NCBI GenBank assembly: GCA_021776375.1
Contig: JAJFGA010000056.1
Coordinates: 1-56,990, forward strand
Direction of reading: 5' to 3'
DNA from: Hyphococcus sp.
GTDB taxonomy: Bacteria; Pseudomonadota; Alphaproteobacteria; Caulobacterales; Parvularculaceae
Length of the DNA stretch: 56,990 bases
The position numbers and the translations under genes were made by a program. The notes below the pieces were generated by a model. The model was not told the origin of the DNA. It saw nothing but the letters and a program-made list of their open reading frames with translations, and searched no databases. Position 1 is the first letter of the stretch, and every line of letters begins with the position of its first letter. Below, piece after piece: positions 8,067 to 17,330 of the stretch.

Positions 8067-8123
8067 CATTATTGAGCAATTAGGGGCGCGTCTTTTTTGA
8101 CGGCGCCGGTCAACGGATAAAAT

Positions 8124-9467
8124 ATGTTCAAAAAGGTCCTGATCGCCAATCGCGGAGAGATCGCTCTTCGCATTCACCGGGCGTGCAAGGAGATGGGTGT
8201 CGCCACCGTCGCCGTCCACTCCACCGCTGACGCCAGCGCCATGCATGTGCGCCTTGCCGATGAAAGCGTCTGCGTCGGCCCGCCAGCGCCAAAAGACAGC
8301 TATCTCAATATTCCGGCGATCATTTCCGCCGCCGAAATCACCGGCGCTGACGCCATCCATCCGGGCTATGGGTTTTTGTCGGAAAACGCCCGTTTTGCGG
8401 AAATTGTTGAAGCCCACAACATCAGCTTTATTGGTCCGACAGCGGAACATATCCGAGTGATGGGCGACAAAATTGCTGCTAAAACCGCAGTTGGGACCGT
8501 CGGCATCCCTCTGGTGCCGGGCTCTGACGGTGAAATTCATTCAATCGCCGAGGCGCGCGCCGCTGCGCAAGAGATCGGTTATCCAGTGCTCGTCAAAGCC
8601 GCTTCCGGCGGCGGCGGGCGCGGTATGAAGCTGGCCCAGACGGCCGCCGATATTGACGAAGCGGTCGCCACCGCGAAGGCTGAATCGAAAGCCGCCTTCG
8701 GTGATGATGCGGTTTATCTTGAAAAATACCTGACCACGCCGCGCCATATTGAAATCCAGGTTATCGCCGATGGCCACGGCAATGTGGTGCAGCTCGGCGA
8801 GCGCGATTGCTCCCTACAGCGCCGCCACCAGAAGGTGCTCGAAGAAGCGCTCTCGCCGGCGCTTAGCGATGAGGCGCGTGCGAAAATTGGTGAGACGGTC
8901 AGAAGCGCGATAGAAAAACTCGGCTATCTCGGCGTCGGCACGGTTGAGTTTCTTTATGAGAACGGTGAATTTTATTTCATCGAAATGAACACAAGGCTTC
9001 AGGTCGAACATCCGATTACTGAACAGGTCACCAATATCGACCTGGTGCGTGAACAGATCAGAGTGGCGGCCGGCGCGCCGCTCAGCTTTAGCCAAGAAGA
9101 TGTGAAATTCAAAGGTCACGCCATCGAATGCCGGATTAACGCCGAAAACGCCCAAACTTTCCGTCCGTCGCCGGGCGAGATCACCCATTTTCATGCGCCG
9201 GGCGGTCCCGGCGTACGCTTCGATTCGGCAATCTACACCGGCTACCGGATCCCGCCCTATTATGATTCAATGATAGGCAAGCTGATCGTCTGGGCGGACA
9301 GCCGGGAGCTTTGCATCGCGCGCCTCAAACGCGCACTTTCAGAAATGGCGTTTGCCGGCGTTGAGACGACCATCCCGCTCTTTATCGATCTCGTTGACGA
9401 TCCAGAGTTCCAGCGCGGCGAATACAATATTCACTGGCTCGAGGAATGGCTGGCGGAAAAGGCGTAG
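8124..9467 (+). CDS. accC: biotin carboxylase subunit of acetyl-CoA carboxylase
   Basis: A 447-residue ATP-grasp enzyme that carboxylates the biotin on AccB with bicarbonate and ATP. Visible signatures are the N-terminal [13 protein letters not shown], the Gly-rich ATP lid [10 protein letters not shown], and the metal and substrate motif [16 protein letters not shown], whose Glu and Arg act in catalysis. The biotin carboxylase C-terminal domain begins near [11 protein letters not shown]. The length matches the family. It is third in the aroQ-accB-accC operon. The stop at 9467 lies 30 bp from the convergent gene at 9497, with no obvious hairpin between. Confidence 0.98.
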   Translation: MFKKVLIANRGEIALRIHRACKEMGVATVAVHSTADASAMHVRLADESVCVGPPAPKDSYLNIPAIISAAEITGADAIHPGYGFLSENARFAEIVEAHNISFIGPTAEHIRVMGDKIAAKTAVGTVGIPLVPGSDGEIHSIAEARAAAQEIGYPVLVKAASGGGGRGMKLAQTAADIDEAVATAKAESKAAFGDDAVYLEKYLTTPRHIEIQVIADGHGNVVQLGERDCSLQRRHQKVLEEALSPALSDEARAKIGETVRSAIEKLGYLGVGTVEFLYENGEFYFIEMNTRLQVEHPITEQVTNIDLVREQIRVAAGAPLSFSQEDVKFKGHAIECRINAENAQTFRPSPGEITHFHAPGGPGVRFDSAIYTGYRIPPYYDSMIGKLIVWADSRELCIARLKRALSEMAFAGVETTIPLFIDLVDDPEFQRGEYNIHWLEEWLAEKA

Positions 9468-9496
9468 GCGGACAGAAATCCCTTCCGCAACGGCGA

Positions 9497-10003
9497 CTAT
9501 TTATCGTCCAGAAATAATTCAGGTTGGTGCTGCGCCATGGCCAAGCGAAGCTCATTGCTACTGACGGAAGTTAAAAACGTTTGCAGCGGCACGGGCTTTG
9601 CCCGCGCCGGATCGGCAGGGTAAAGCAACAGCCCATCCGTAAGACTGGCAACCGAGCCGATGTCGTCCCAGGCGATCATGCGCTGACCAAGGAACGTTGA
9701 AGACGCAACGCCGGTCTCGCCAACGGTAATCGCCGCGCGCGGAAAAAGCGCATTGCGCCCGTTCCAGAATGCTATGGCCGCCAGCATGACGCCGCCGAAG
9801 ATCAAAATCCCGCCCCATAACCATGCTGGGCGGCGGTCAACCTCAAGCCCGTCAAGCACTGTGCCGTCAAGAATGGAGAAAAGCATGTCCGCACCGACGG
9901 CAAGCATGAGGGCGGCAAAGACGAATCCAAATAAGGAAAAAGCTGCGGCTTTCGATCGCGCATAGGTCACCACAAAACCTGTCGGCGTCAGCGTAATCGG
10001 CAT
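9497..10003 (-). CDS. small membrane protein with PH-like C-terminal part (possible STM3941 family)
   Basis: A 168-residue protein with two hydrophobic segments, about residues 20-42 (FSLFGFVFAALMLAVGADML) and 62-84 (LWGGILIFGGVMLAAIAFW). A soluble C-terminal half follows, with FLGQRMIAWDDIGSVASL and a final QPELFLDDK. A short N-terminal strand region, two membrane helices and a C-terminal beta-rich domain match the STM3941-like group of small membrane proteins, which have no established function. That assignment is from architecture only. It shares the WDDI signature with the protein at 5392-5922. It is convergent with accC and divergent from aat. Confidence 0.8.
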   Translation of the reverse strand: MPITLTPTGFVVTYARSKAAAFSLFGFVFAALMLAVGADMLFSILDGTVLDGLEVDRRPAWLWGGILIFGGVMLAAIAFWNGRNALFPRAAITVGETGVASSTFLGQRMIAWDDIGSVASLTDGLLLYPADPARAKPVPLQTFLTSVSSNELRLAMAQHQPELFLDDK

Positions 10004-10127
10004 CTCGCCACTCTCTGAGGCTCAAGCATTTCTAATGGTTAACAACTATAGTAAAGCGCCATCGCATGCGCAAATGATGCTGCACATCAATTGCGCGCCA
10101 CACCCAAACCGGGCGATACCCCTAAGC

Positions 10128-10793
10128 ATGTCCCGCGATTCTGCCGATTCTTTATCGACCGACGAGCTTTTGAAGGCCTATTCGCTCGGCTATTTCCCGA
10201 TGGCGCGCTCGCGCGAGGATGAAGGCGTTGTCTGGGTGTTGCCAGACGAACGCGGGGTTTTACCGCTGGATGGCGCCGGCGCGCCGCGCCGCTTGATGCG
10301 ACATTTAAAAACATCGCCCTTTGAAATTCGCATTAACACTGCCTTCCTTGAGGTGATCAGCGCCTGCGCCGAGGCGACGCCGTCGCGGCCGGACACATGG
10401 ATCAACGACGCCATCATTGAGACCTATACGGAGCTTCATTTTATGGGCCGCGCGCATTCGGTTGAGTGCTGGCGGGACGGCAAGCTTGCGGGCGGGCTTT
10501 ACGGAGTAGAGATGGGCGCGGCGTTTTGCGGCGAGAGCATGTTCACACGCGAGACCGACGCCAGTAAGATTGCGTTTGTCTATCTGATCGCGCGGCTGAA
10601 GCTTGGTGGATTTCACTTCATTGATGCGCAATTCACCAATGAACATCTTGAGCAATTCGGGCTCATCGGCGTCCCCGACAGCGTCTATCAACACATGCTG
10701 GCAAAGGCGCTTAACGTGGAAGCCGACTTCTTCGCCGCGCCCGATCAGCTATCGGCGAGCCGTGTCGTGCAACTGATCACCCAGACATCATAA
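10128..10793 (+). CDS. aat: leucyl/phenylalanyl-tRNA--protein transferase
   Basis: A 221-residue enzyme that adds Leu or Phe from aminoacyl-tRNA to proteins with N-terminal Lys or Arg, marking them for ClpS-ClpAP (N-degron pathway). Recognisable parts are LLKAYSLGYFPMA near the N-terminus, EVISACAEAT, TWINDAIIETYTELH, AHSVECW, LAGGLYGVEMGAAFCGESMF and FIDAQFTNEHLEQFG. The frame is open upstream to 10035, but the family begins close to ATG 10128, giving a normal length. Its last 49 nt overlap the convergent DUF2155 gene. The same gene cluster (aat, DUF2155, mlaD, NDUFA12) is common in alphaproteobacteria. Confidence 0.95.
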   Translation: MSRDSADSLSTDELLKAYSLGYFPMARSREDEGVVWVLPDERGVLPLDGAGAPRRLMRHLKTSPFEIRINTAFLEVISACAEATPSRPDTWINDAIIETYTELHFMGRAHSVECWRDGKLAGGLYGVEMGAAFCGESMFTRETDASKIAFVYLIARLKLGGFHFIDAQFTNEHLEQFGLIGVPDSVYQHMLAKALNVEADFFAAPDQLSASRVVQLITQTS

Positions 10794-11446
10794 ACCGGGT
10801 GCTCCAGTGCATTAAGCGCCGGCGAGGATGCAAACATCCAGCCGCGAAAGATGTTTATACCTTCTGCTTGCGGCCCTTCCATCACTTCCGGCGCGGGCGT
10901 ATCCGGCGAAAGCCGTTCCGGCGCCAAACTTTCTGGCAGCGGCGATAATTGCTCCCCATCAACCTCAGCACTATCGTCAATGCTTTCGACCGCCAAAACA
11001 TCGAACTCGGTGGTTTCGATTTCTTCCTCAATTACTTCCGGGATCGAAATTTTAAGACCGCTTTGACGCGCGCCAAATTCAGTGTCGAAAACTTCAAGGA
11101 ACGCCGTTGTCTCCGGAAACTCTTCCGGCGGACGCTGGTCGCAAAACCGTGGTTGAATTTCCAGCGGGCCAAAACGCGCAATCTGGTTCATTTCAATTTC
11201 GATGTCGGTGTAGCGCGCGGTGATCTTGTCGAGCGCCCGCAAGGTAACCGACACGGGCTCGCGTTTTTCCGCTGCAATCACGCCGGCAAACGGATCATCG
11301 GCCTTGCGTGACAATAGGTCTAATTCGCTAGGCTGGCTCTCTTCCGGCGTTGCCGGCTGCGACGCTAGCGGTTCCTGCGCGACTGCGAGCGCCACGGAAA
11401 GGCTGACCACACCTGCCGCCATCGATAGGGGAAAAACCATACGCAT
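10745..11446 (-). CDS. DUF2155 domain-containing periplasmic protein
   Basis: A 233-residue protein with a signal peptide (SMAAGVVSLSVALAVAQ, cleaved before EPLASQP). The conserved parts are LRALDKITARYTDIEIEMNQIARFGPLEI, CDQRPPEEFPETTAFLEVFD, and the C-terminal FRGWMFASSPALNALEHPVYDVWVISC. These are typical of DUF2155, whose function is unestablished. An acidic, Pro-rich insert of about 60 residues splits the conserved halves here. Two cysteines, one in each half, could pair. The start ATG shares a base with the mlaD stop (TAATG), so it is translationally coupled to mlaD. A cell-envelope role is inferred from the secretion signal and neighbour. Confidence 0.88.
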   Translation of the reverse strand: MRMVFPLSMAAGVVSLSVALAVAQEPLASQPATPEESQPSELDLLSRKADDPFAGVIAAEKREPVSVTLRALDKITARYTDIEIEMNQIARFGPLEIQPRFCDQRPPEEFPETTAFLEVFDTEFGARQSGLKISIPEVIEEEIETTEFDVLAVESIDDSAEVDGEQLSPLPESLAPERLSPDTPAPEVMEGPQAEGINIFRGWMFASSPALNALEHPVYDVWVISCTTRLADS

Positions 11447-11949
11447 TACAAATCTCCCAGTGGATCCAGCTCGCTTTGATCGTCATCGCCCGACTTATTA
11501 TTTTCCGATTGGCTGGTAAACGCCTGCACGGCAAGATTTAACAAATCCACCGAGCCGCGGGTGATGACAATCTTATCACCCTCGCGCATCATATCTTCCG
11601 ATGCGCCGGGCTCAATCGCCACATAAGCGCCGCCCAATACGCCGTCGGAGGAAATCTTCGCAATCGAATCCTCCGGGATCGGAATATTGCGGTTAATCGT
11701 CATGCCGAGATTAACCTCATAAGTGGCGAGGTCGATGTCATGGTTGGTCACTTTGCCGACCCTGACGCCGGCGATGCGCACTTCCGAGCCGACCGTGATC
11801 CCGTCAACGCGTCCAAACACGGCGTCGATACGATATTTGTCAGCGCCGAAATCTTTGCCGCTGACGCCATAGGCGTAGCCAAAGAATAAAACCGCCGCAG
11901 CGATCACGATAAAGCCAACAATGGTTTCAAATGCTCCAGCGCGCGTCAT
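11446..11949 (-). CDS. mlaD: outer membrane lipid asymmetry protein MlaD (single MCE domain)
   Basis: A 167-residue protein anchored by one N-terminal transmembrane helix (FETIVGFIVIAAAVLFFGYAYG). A single MCE domain follows (about residues 38-120) with YRIDAVFGRVDGITVGSEVRIAGVRVGKV, the usual core. MlaD forms a hexameric periplasmic ring that hands phospholipids between the inner-membrane MlaFE complex and the periplasmic carrier. ATG 11949 has AGGGAG six bases upstream and is preferred to the in-frame GTG at 11964. It is stand-alone: no MlaE or MlaF is adjacent, and the other Mla genes are at 25482-28972. It lies between NDUFA12 and DUF2155 in one probable operon. Confidence 0.93.
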   Translation of the reverse strand: MTRAGAFETIVGFIVIAAAVLFFGYAYGVSGKDFGADKYRIDAVFGRVDGITVGSEVRIAGVRVGKVTNHDIDLATYEVNLGMTINRNIPIPEDSIAKISSDGVLGGAYVAIEPGASEDMMREGDKIVITRGSVDLLNLAVQAFTSQSENNKSGDDDQSELDPLGDL

Positions 11950-11969
11950 GGCGTACTCCCTCACTGCCC

Positions 11970-12380
11970 TCAGGCTTTTTCCGGCGTCCAGGCTTCATAG
12001 TCATCATCAACATCAGCCGGCCCGCCAGCCCGCGCCAGGCTTCCCGGCGGATGATAGGCCAGCGGCGTGCCGGTCATGTTGGGCAGATGATCCTTCTCGA
12101 AGGCGCGCCGCGTCAAGGGCGCCTCGCTCGGCGGCTGGTCAAAAGTGTGATGCAGCCAGCCATGCCAGTCCGGGGTCACCCGCGAGGCCTCGGCAATGCC
12201 GTGATAAACCACCCAGCGGCGCGGATGCTTGCCCTCGCTGCCTGGCAGGCTGGGATCCTTTTCCTCATAATAGCGATTGCCCTGCTCATCTTCGCCCACC
12301 AGCCGTGCGCGCCTTCGCCACAGGGTGAAGGAAGAGCCAATTGTGGTCGAATTCCACCAGGTAAACAGCCTTACAAACAT
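11970..12380 (-). CDS. NADH:ubiquinone oxidoreductase accessory subunit NDUFA12
   Basis: A 136-residue protein related to the mitochondrial complex I subunit B17.2. Diagnostic sequence runs from WWNSTTIGSSFTLWRRRARLVGEDEQGNRYYEEKD through RRWVVYHGIAEASRVTPDWHGWLHHTFDQPP, followed by a variable Pro/Gly-rich tail. The family occurs in alphaproteobacteria and eukaryotes, so it also supports the taxonomic placement. It binds the membrane-facing side of complex I near the quinone module. No nuo genes are in the window; the gene travels with mlaD and DUF2155, 21 bp upstream of the mlaD ATG. Confidence 0.95.
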   Translation of the reverse strand: MFVRLFTWWNSTTIGSSFTLWRRRARLVGEDEQGNRYYEEKDPSLPGSEGKHPRRWVVYHGIAEASRVTPDWHGWLHHTFDQPPSEAPLTRRAFEKDHLPNMTGTPLAYHPPGSLARAGGPADVDDDYEAWTPEKA

Positions 12381-12534
12381 ACCTTAAAATCCGTTATTGC
12401 CCGCCAATACTGGCGGAGTGTTGCGGCGCGAATATGGCGCGCGCCGCCGGCTCCGGCAATAGCGGTGTGGTTGCGGGGGATGCGACGATTTTCCGAGCAA
12501 ATCTAGCCGATTGTGGTAGGCTGGGGGCTTGCCG

Positions 12535-12549
12535 CATACTATATGTATG
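12535..12549. promoter_or_regulatory. palindrome resembling an NrdR box upstream of nrdJ
   Basis: CATAC and GTATG form perfect 5-bp arms around TATAT, 24 bp before the nrdJ start. The core ACTATATGTA resembles the NrdR repressor box consensus (ACACWATATATWGTGT) in its centre, but the outer positions match poorly. NrdR boxes normally occur in pairs, and I find no second copy. It is a candidate operator only; the AT-rich core could equally be part of the promoter -10 region. Confidence 0.3.
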
Positions 12550-12572
12550 GGCCGCTTCATGAGTCGTTTGTA

Positions 12573-15500
12573 ATGCGCATTGACCGCCGGTTTTCAAAAG
12601 ATTGGAGCGCGCCCTATGGCGCGGTGGCGTTCCGACGCGCGGATTCGGAGATTCGCTCTTTTGGCGGCGAGACCATCTTCGAAATGCGCGATATCGAGAT
12701 TCCAAAGACGTGGAGCCAGACCGCGGTCGATATTCTGGCCCAGAAATATTTCCGCAAGGCCGGGGTCCCGGCGGCGACCAAAAAAGTTCGCGAAAAAGGC
12801 GTGCCGGCATTTTTGCAACGTTCAATGCCGGATGTTGCAGCGCTAGCAAAACTGCCCGCCGATCAGCGTTTCGGCCAGGAAACCTCAGCCAAGCAAGTAT
12901 TTGACCGCATGGCCGGCGCCTGGGCCTATTGGGGCTGGAAGGGCGGCTATTTCGAGGATGAAGACGCCGCAAAGGCCTATCTCGATGAAATGCGCGCCAT
13001 GCTCGCCGCGCAAATCGGCGCGCCAAACTCGCCGCAATGGTTCAACACCGGACTGCATTGGGCCTATGGCGTCGATGGCGCCGGTCAGGGTCATTACTTC
13101 GTCGACCACGCTTCCGGCGCACTCACCCAATCCGACAGCGCCTACGAACACCCGCAACCCCATGCCTGTTTCATCCAGTCGGTCGACGACAATCTCGCTG
13201 GCGATGGCGGGGTGATGGATTTGTGGAAGCGCGAGGCGTTGTTGTTCAAATACGGCTCGGGAACCGGCACCAACTTTTCCAATATCCGCGCCGAAGGCGA
13301 GCCGCTTTCAAGTGGCGGCAAAAGCTCCGGTTTGATGAGCTTTTTAAAAGTCGGCGACGCCGCTGCCGGCGCGGTCAAGTCCGGCGGCACAACGCGGCGC
13401 GCCGCCAAGATGGTGATTATCGACGCCGATCATCCCGACATTGAGGATTTCATTCGCTGGAAAGCGCGCGAGGAAGAAAAAGTCGCCGCATTAGTCGCTG
13501 GTTCGCGCGCCATGGCGAAATACCTGCCGCCGGTTCTGGACGCCTGCTGGGCGGCCCCGGCAAATGAAAACGCCGACCAAGATGACGACGATCAGGCGCG
13601 GTTCGACCCCAAACACAACAGCGCCCTGAAGCAGGCGGTGCGCGCGGCGAAAAAGGCGTTCATTCCCGACGCCTCGATCAAGCGCGTTATTGACTATGGC
13701 CGCCAGGGCTATCGGGCGATTGAAATCGATATCTACGACCTCGACTGGGATTCCTCCGGCTACCGCTCGGTTTCCGGCCAGAACTCCAATAATTCCGTCC
13801 GCATCACCGATGGCTTTTTAAAAGCGGTCTCTGACAATGATGACTGGGCGCTGAAGCGGCGGGTCGATAATAGTACGGTGAAAACCGTCAGGGCGCGCGC
13901 CTTATGGCAGGAGATTTGCGCCACTGCCTGGGCCTGTGCTGATCCGGGCATTCAGTTCCATGACACCATCAACGCCTGGCACACCTGCCCGGATGGCGGC
14001 GATATCCGCGCTTCCAATCCGTGCTCGGAATATATGTTCCTCGACGACACCGCCTGCAATCTTGCCTCACTGAACCTGATTAAATTCAAGACCGATGAGG
14101 GTTTTGACGCCGATGGCTTTGAACATGCCTGCCGGCTGTGGACTCTGACACTAGAAATTTCAGTGATGATGGCGCAATATCCGTCAGCAAAAATTGCGCA
14201 GCAATCTTATGACTACCGCACCCTCGGCCTCGGCTTCGCCAATCTTGGCGGATTGTTGATGTCGTCTGGGATTGCCTATGACAGCGACGAGGGCCGCGCC
14301 ATCGCCGCCGGCGTCAGCGCGTTGATGACGGGCGCGGCCTATCGCGCCTCGGCGGAAGTTGCGGCGACCGTCGGGCCTTTCGCCAAGTTTAAAGACAATC
14401 GCGACCCGCTCTTGAGGGTGCTGCGCAACCACCGCCGCGCGGCGGTGGGCGCCGCGCTTGGCGGAGAGTTTGAAGGGCTGGGCGCAGAGCCCGCGCAGTT
14501 CGATGCGGAGCTTTGTCCGTGGACAGACCTTGCCGAGCGGGCGCAAACGGTGTGGAACGAAGCCTATGAGCTCGGCGCCATCAACGGTCTGCGCAACGCG
14601 CAAGTCTCCGTCGTTGCGCCGACCGGCACTATTGGCCTCGTCATGGATTGCGACACAACCGGCGTTGAGCCTGACTATGCTCTCGTTAAATTTAAAAAGC
14701 TCGCCGGCGGCGGCAACCTGAAAATCATCAATCAGTGCGTGCCCACGGCGCTGGACGCGCTCGGTTATACGCGCCGCGAAATCGACGACATTATCGCCTA
14801 TGCGCTGGGGCGCGGCACCCTGGTGGATGCGCCTGGCGTCAACCTTGCGGAGTTGCGCAATGAAGGGTTTGAAGATCGCCACATCAAGGCGCTGGAAGAG
14901 CGGCTGAAGACCGCGTTCGACATGACCTACGCCTTCGCGCCCCATGCCCTAGGCGAGGATTTCTGCATCAATATTCTCGGCATGCACGAAACCCAGCTTG
15001 GCGCGACCGGCTATGAAGTGTTGCGTGATCTCGGTTTTGCCGACGAGGAAATTCACCAGGCGAATTTATATTGCTGTGGAGCGATGACGATTGAGGGCGC
15101 GCCGCATCTGAAAGAAGAAGACTATGCGGTCTTTGATTGCGCCAATCCTTGCGGGCGGATTGGCGAGCGCGCGCTCGGCGTCGATGCGCATCTGACGATG
15201 ATGGCTGCGGTGCAACCCTTTATCTCCGGTGCGATTTCCAAAACCGTCAACCTGCCAGCGAGCGCCGCCATCAACGACTGCGCGCGCGCCTATATGCTCG
15301 CCTGGCAGCTTGGGCTTAAATCGATTGCGCTTTACCGCGACGGCTCCAAACTTTCCCAGCCCTTGGCGTCCATGTTGCTCGCCGCCGACAGCGATGACGA
15401 AGACGAAGACTTTGCTGAGGCCGTCGCCGCCGCACCCGCGGCTGAAAAATCAAAAATCGTCGCGGAACGGATCGTCGAGCGCATCATTGAACGCACCCCC

Positions 15501-16331
15501 GGACGGCGACGCCTACCGGACCGGCGCAAAGGCTATATCCAAAAAGCCATTGTTGGCGGCCATAAAGTCTACCTCCACACCGGCGAGTTCGACGACGGTG
15601 AAATCGGTGAAATTTTCATCGATATGCATAAAGAAGGCGCGGCGTTCCGCAGCCTGATGAATAATTTCGCCATCGCCATTTCGCTTGGGCTGCAATATGG
15701 CGTGCCACTGGATGAATATGTCGATGCTTACGTCTTCACTCGGTTCGACCCCTCTGGTCCTGTCAAAGGCAATGACCAGATCAAACATGCAACATCGGTC
15801 CTCGATTATATTTTCCGCGAGCTGGCGATTTCCTATCTCGGTCGCGGCGACCTGGCGCATGTAAACCCTGATGATTCCGCGGTCGATGCGATTGGCCACG
15901 GGGTTAGCGTAGAAAAAACCCAGGAAGACGCCGCCAAGCTAATCTCCAAAGGCTTCAGCCGCTCCACCGTAACCGATAATCTGGTGATCCTGCGCGGCGG
16001 TGACTTTGACCGGCTGCGCGTAAAAGCCAACCAAGGGGGCGCTGGGCAAAGCGAAGACCGGCAAGACAATGAACCGGTGGACGTTGAAGTCGTCTCGGAA
16101 GAGCGCGCCAAAAGCCCGCCGGAAATTGAGGCGCAGGTCGCAAGGCTTGCCGATGCGGTCAATCAAAAGGCGCCGCGCGGCGTCCTTGCAACACCCGGCC
16201 GCGCCATAGAGGAAGCCCGCATCAAAGGCTATGAGGGCGACGCCTGTCCCGATTGCGGGCAATTCACGCTGGTGCGCAACGGCGCCTGTCTTAAATGCGA
16301 AAGTTGCGGCGCATCGACTGGCTGCTCTTAA
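12573..16331 (+). CDS. nrdJ: adenosylcobalamin-dependent (class II) ribonucleoside-diphosphate reductase
   Basis: A 1252-residue enzyme that makes deoxyribonucleotides with or without oxygen, using vitamin B12 instead of an iron or manganese cofactor. The catalytic Asn-x-Cys-x-Glu motif is in [12 protein letters not shown], with Cys484. Other markers are the N-terminal [56 protein letters not shown], and a C-terminal zinc-ribbon-like tail CPDCGQF...[14 protein letters not shown] whose final cysteines re-reduce the active site. ATG 12573 gives the usual [10 protein letters not shown] start; the frame extends 20 residues further without support. No cobalamin riboswitch is recognisable upstream. 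No other ribonucleotide reductase is in the window. Confidence 0.97.
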   Translation: MRIDRRFSKDWSAPYGAVAFRRADSEIRSFGGETIFEMRDIEIPKTWSQTAVDILAQKYFRKAGVPAATKKVREKGVPAFLQRSMPDVAALAKLPADQRFGQETSAKQVFDRMAGAWAYWGWKGGYFEDEDAAKAYLDEMRAMLAAQIGAPNSPQWFNTGLHWAYGVDGAGQGHYFVDHASGALTQSDSAYEHPQPHACFIQSVDDNLAGDGGVMDLWKREALLFKYGSGTGTNFSNIRAEGEPLSSGGKSSGLMSFLKVGDAAAGAVKSGGTTRRAAKMVIIDADHPDIEDFIRWKAREEEKVAALVAGSRAMAKYLPPVLDACWAAPANENADQDDDDQARFDPKHNSALKQAVRAAKKAFIPDASIKRVIDYGRQGYRAIEIDIYDLDWDSSGYRSVSGQNSNNSVRITDGFLKAVSDNDDWALKRRVDNSTVKTVRARALWQEICATAWACADPGIQFHDTINAWHTCPDGGDIRASNPCSEYMFLDDTACNLASLNLIKFKTDEGFDADGFEHACRLWTLTLEISVMMAQYPSAKIAQQSYDYRTLGLGFANLGGLLMSSGIAYDSDEGRAIAAGVSALMTGAAYRASAEVAATVGPFAKFKDNRDPLLRVLRNHRRAAVGAALGGEFEGLGAEPAQFDAELCPWTDLAERAQTVWNEAYELGAINGLRNAQVSVVAPTGTIGLVMDCDTTGVEPDYALVKFKKLAGGGNLKIINQCVPTALDALGYTRREIDDIIAYALGRGTLVDAPGVNLAELRNEGFEDRHIKALEERLKTAFDMTYAFAPHALGEDFCINILGMHETQLGATGYEVLRDLGFADEEIHQANLYCCGAMTIEGAPHLKEEDYAVFDCANPCGRIGERALGVDAHLTMMAAVQPFISGAISKTVNLPASAAINDCARAYMLAWQLGLKSIALYRDGSKLSQPLASMLLAADSDDEDEDFAEAVAAAPAAEKSKIVAERIVERIIERTPGRRRLPDRRKGYIQKAIVGGHKVYLHTGEFDDGEIGEIFIDMHKEGAAFRSLMNNFAIAISLGLQYGVPLDEYVDAYVFTRFDPSGPVKGNDQIKHATSVLDYIFRELAISYLGRGDLAHVNPDDSAVDAIGHGVSVEKTQEDAAKLISKGFSRSTVTDNLVILRGGDFDRLRVKANQGGAGQSEDRQDNEPVDVEVVSEERAKSPPEIEAQVARLADAVNQKAPRGVLATPGRAIEEARIKGYEGDACPDCGQFTLVRNGACLKCESCGASTGCS

Positions 16332-16343
16332 TCCTCCGTTAAC
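16328..16343. promoter_or_regulatory. perfect CtrA-type binding motif (TTAA-N7-TTAAC)
   Basis: TTAA (16328-16331), seven bases, then TTAAC (16339-16343) is an exact match to the CtrA consensus of Caulobacter relatives. It overlaps the nrdJ stop codon and lies about 125 bp before the start of the pentapeptide-repeat gene. It is the only full match I found by reading through the window. A 7-of-8 version (TTAA-N7-CTAA) lies at 42123-42137 upstream of mreB. Function is inferred from the motif alone. Confidence 0.4.
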
Positions 16344-16468
16344 GGTGTTTTCTTGCCCAACAGGCAACTCCGTCGCATGACAGATAAATTTTTCAATCAT
16401 CCTTAATCGATCCTTGAGGTCCCCGAACGACACTGTTTGACGAAATTCAGGCGGGAGCTCCTTCGGCA

Positions 16469-17317
16469 ATGAAGTTTGTCGCACTCATTATCGTTTTTAT
16501 GGTTTTAGTTCTGTCCCTGGTGACGGCGATCGTTCCAGGCTCACGCGGCTATGGCAATAAAAACCCGGTCGCAGTGATTGGCGAGGAAATCGCCAAACCG
16601 CTGGCCAAAGTCGATATGATCGGACCTGAGATCAGCAACGCGCTCGACCGGGTCGACGTCAAACTCCCGTCCTTCCCCGGTGCTAAAAAACCGGAAGTAG
16701 GCGAGGACAAGTCACTCGGCGATTATTCCGGCGCAGATTTTTCCAACAAGGATTTACCACACGCGAATTTTGCGAGCTCGTTTCTCTCCTCAACACTGTT
16801 TGAAAGTGCGCTCCTCGACAGCGCCGTGTTTGAAGGCGCGAGTGGCGCGGGTATAAATTTCAGGCAGGCGCGGATGGAGAAGTCCGATCTTACCGCGGCG
16901 ATGCTGGCGGGCAGTGATTTTACCGGGGCAGAGCTGCGCGAGGCGGTCGCGCGCGCGGCTGATTTTGAAGCGGCGGTTTTCACCGGCGGCGATCTTTCTT
17001 TTGCAAGTTTTTCCGGCGCCAACCTTACGGGCGCCGCCCTAAACGATGTCTATGCCGCGGGTGCGATATTCGTTGACGCCAATCTCAGCGGCGCCAATCT
17101 TACTGACGCCGACCTGACGGGCGTGCGGTTTGAAGGCGCTAACCTTAAAAATGTGAGCTTCGGCGCCGCCAACTTAAAACTGGCGAAACTGTCCCGCGCA
17201 AAACTTCAGGGCGCTGATCTTTCCGGGGTCATCAATCTGACTGCGGAGCAACTGGCGGACGCCTGCGCCAATGGCGACACCAAGCTCCCCGAAGGCCTCG
17301 CCGCCCCGCGTTGCTAA
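16469..17317 (+). CDS. membrane-anchored pentapeptide-repeat protein
   Basis: A 282-residue protein that begins with a transmembrane segment or uncleaved signal (FVALIIVFMVLVLSLVTAIV, residues 3-22). Residues 88-260 are tandem pentapeptide repeats of the A(D/N)Lxx type (YSGADFSNKDLPHANF, FSGANLTGAALNDV, NLSGANLTDADLTGV, FEGANLKNVSF), roughly 25-30 units with a short break near 150. Such repeats fold into a right-handed square beta-helix. The C-terminus (LTAEQLADACANGDTKLPEGL) resembles the end of other alphaproteobacterial pentapeptide proteins. The role is unknown; repeats like these serve as scaffolds or DNA mimics, but the membrane anchor argues for a periplasmic or membrane function. A CtrA-type motif lies upstream. 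Confidence 0.85.
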   Translation: MKFVALIIVFMVLVLSLVTAIVPGSRGYGNKNPVAVIGEEIAKPLAKVDMIGPEISNALDRVDVKLPSFPGAKKPEVGEDKSLGDYSGADFSNKDLPHANFASSFLSSTLFESALLDSAVFEGASGAGINFRQARMEKSDLTAAMLAGSDFTGAELREAVARAADFEAAVFTGGDLSFASFSGANLTGAALNDVYAAGAIFVDANLSGANLTDADLTGVRFEGANLKNVSFGAANLKLAKLSRAKLQGADLSGVINLTAEQLADACANGDTKLPEGLAAPRC

Positions 17318-17330
17318 AAAGCTCTATCTG

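Noticed and set aside
12381..12572. Possible cobalamin riboswitch before nrdJ
   Set aside because: No B12-box (GCCACTG-type) sequence can be found, and the leader is too short for the full element.
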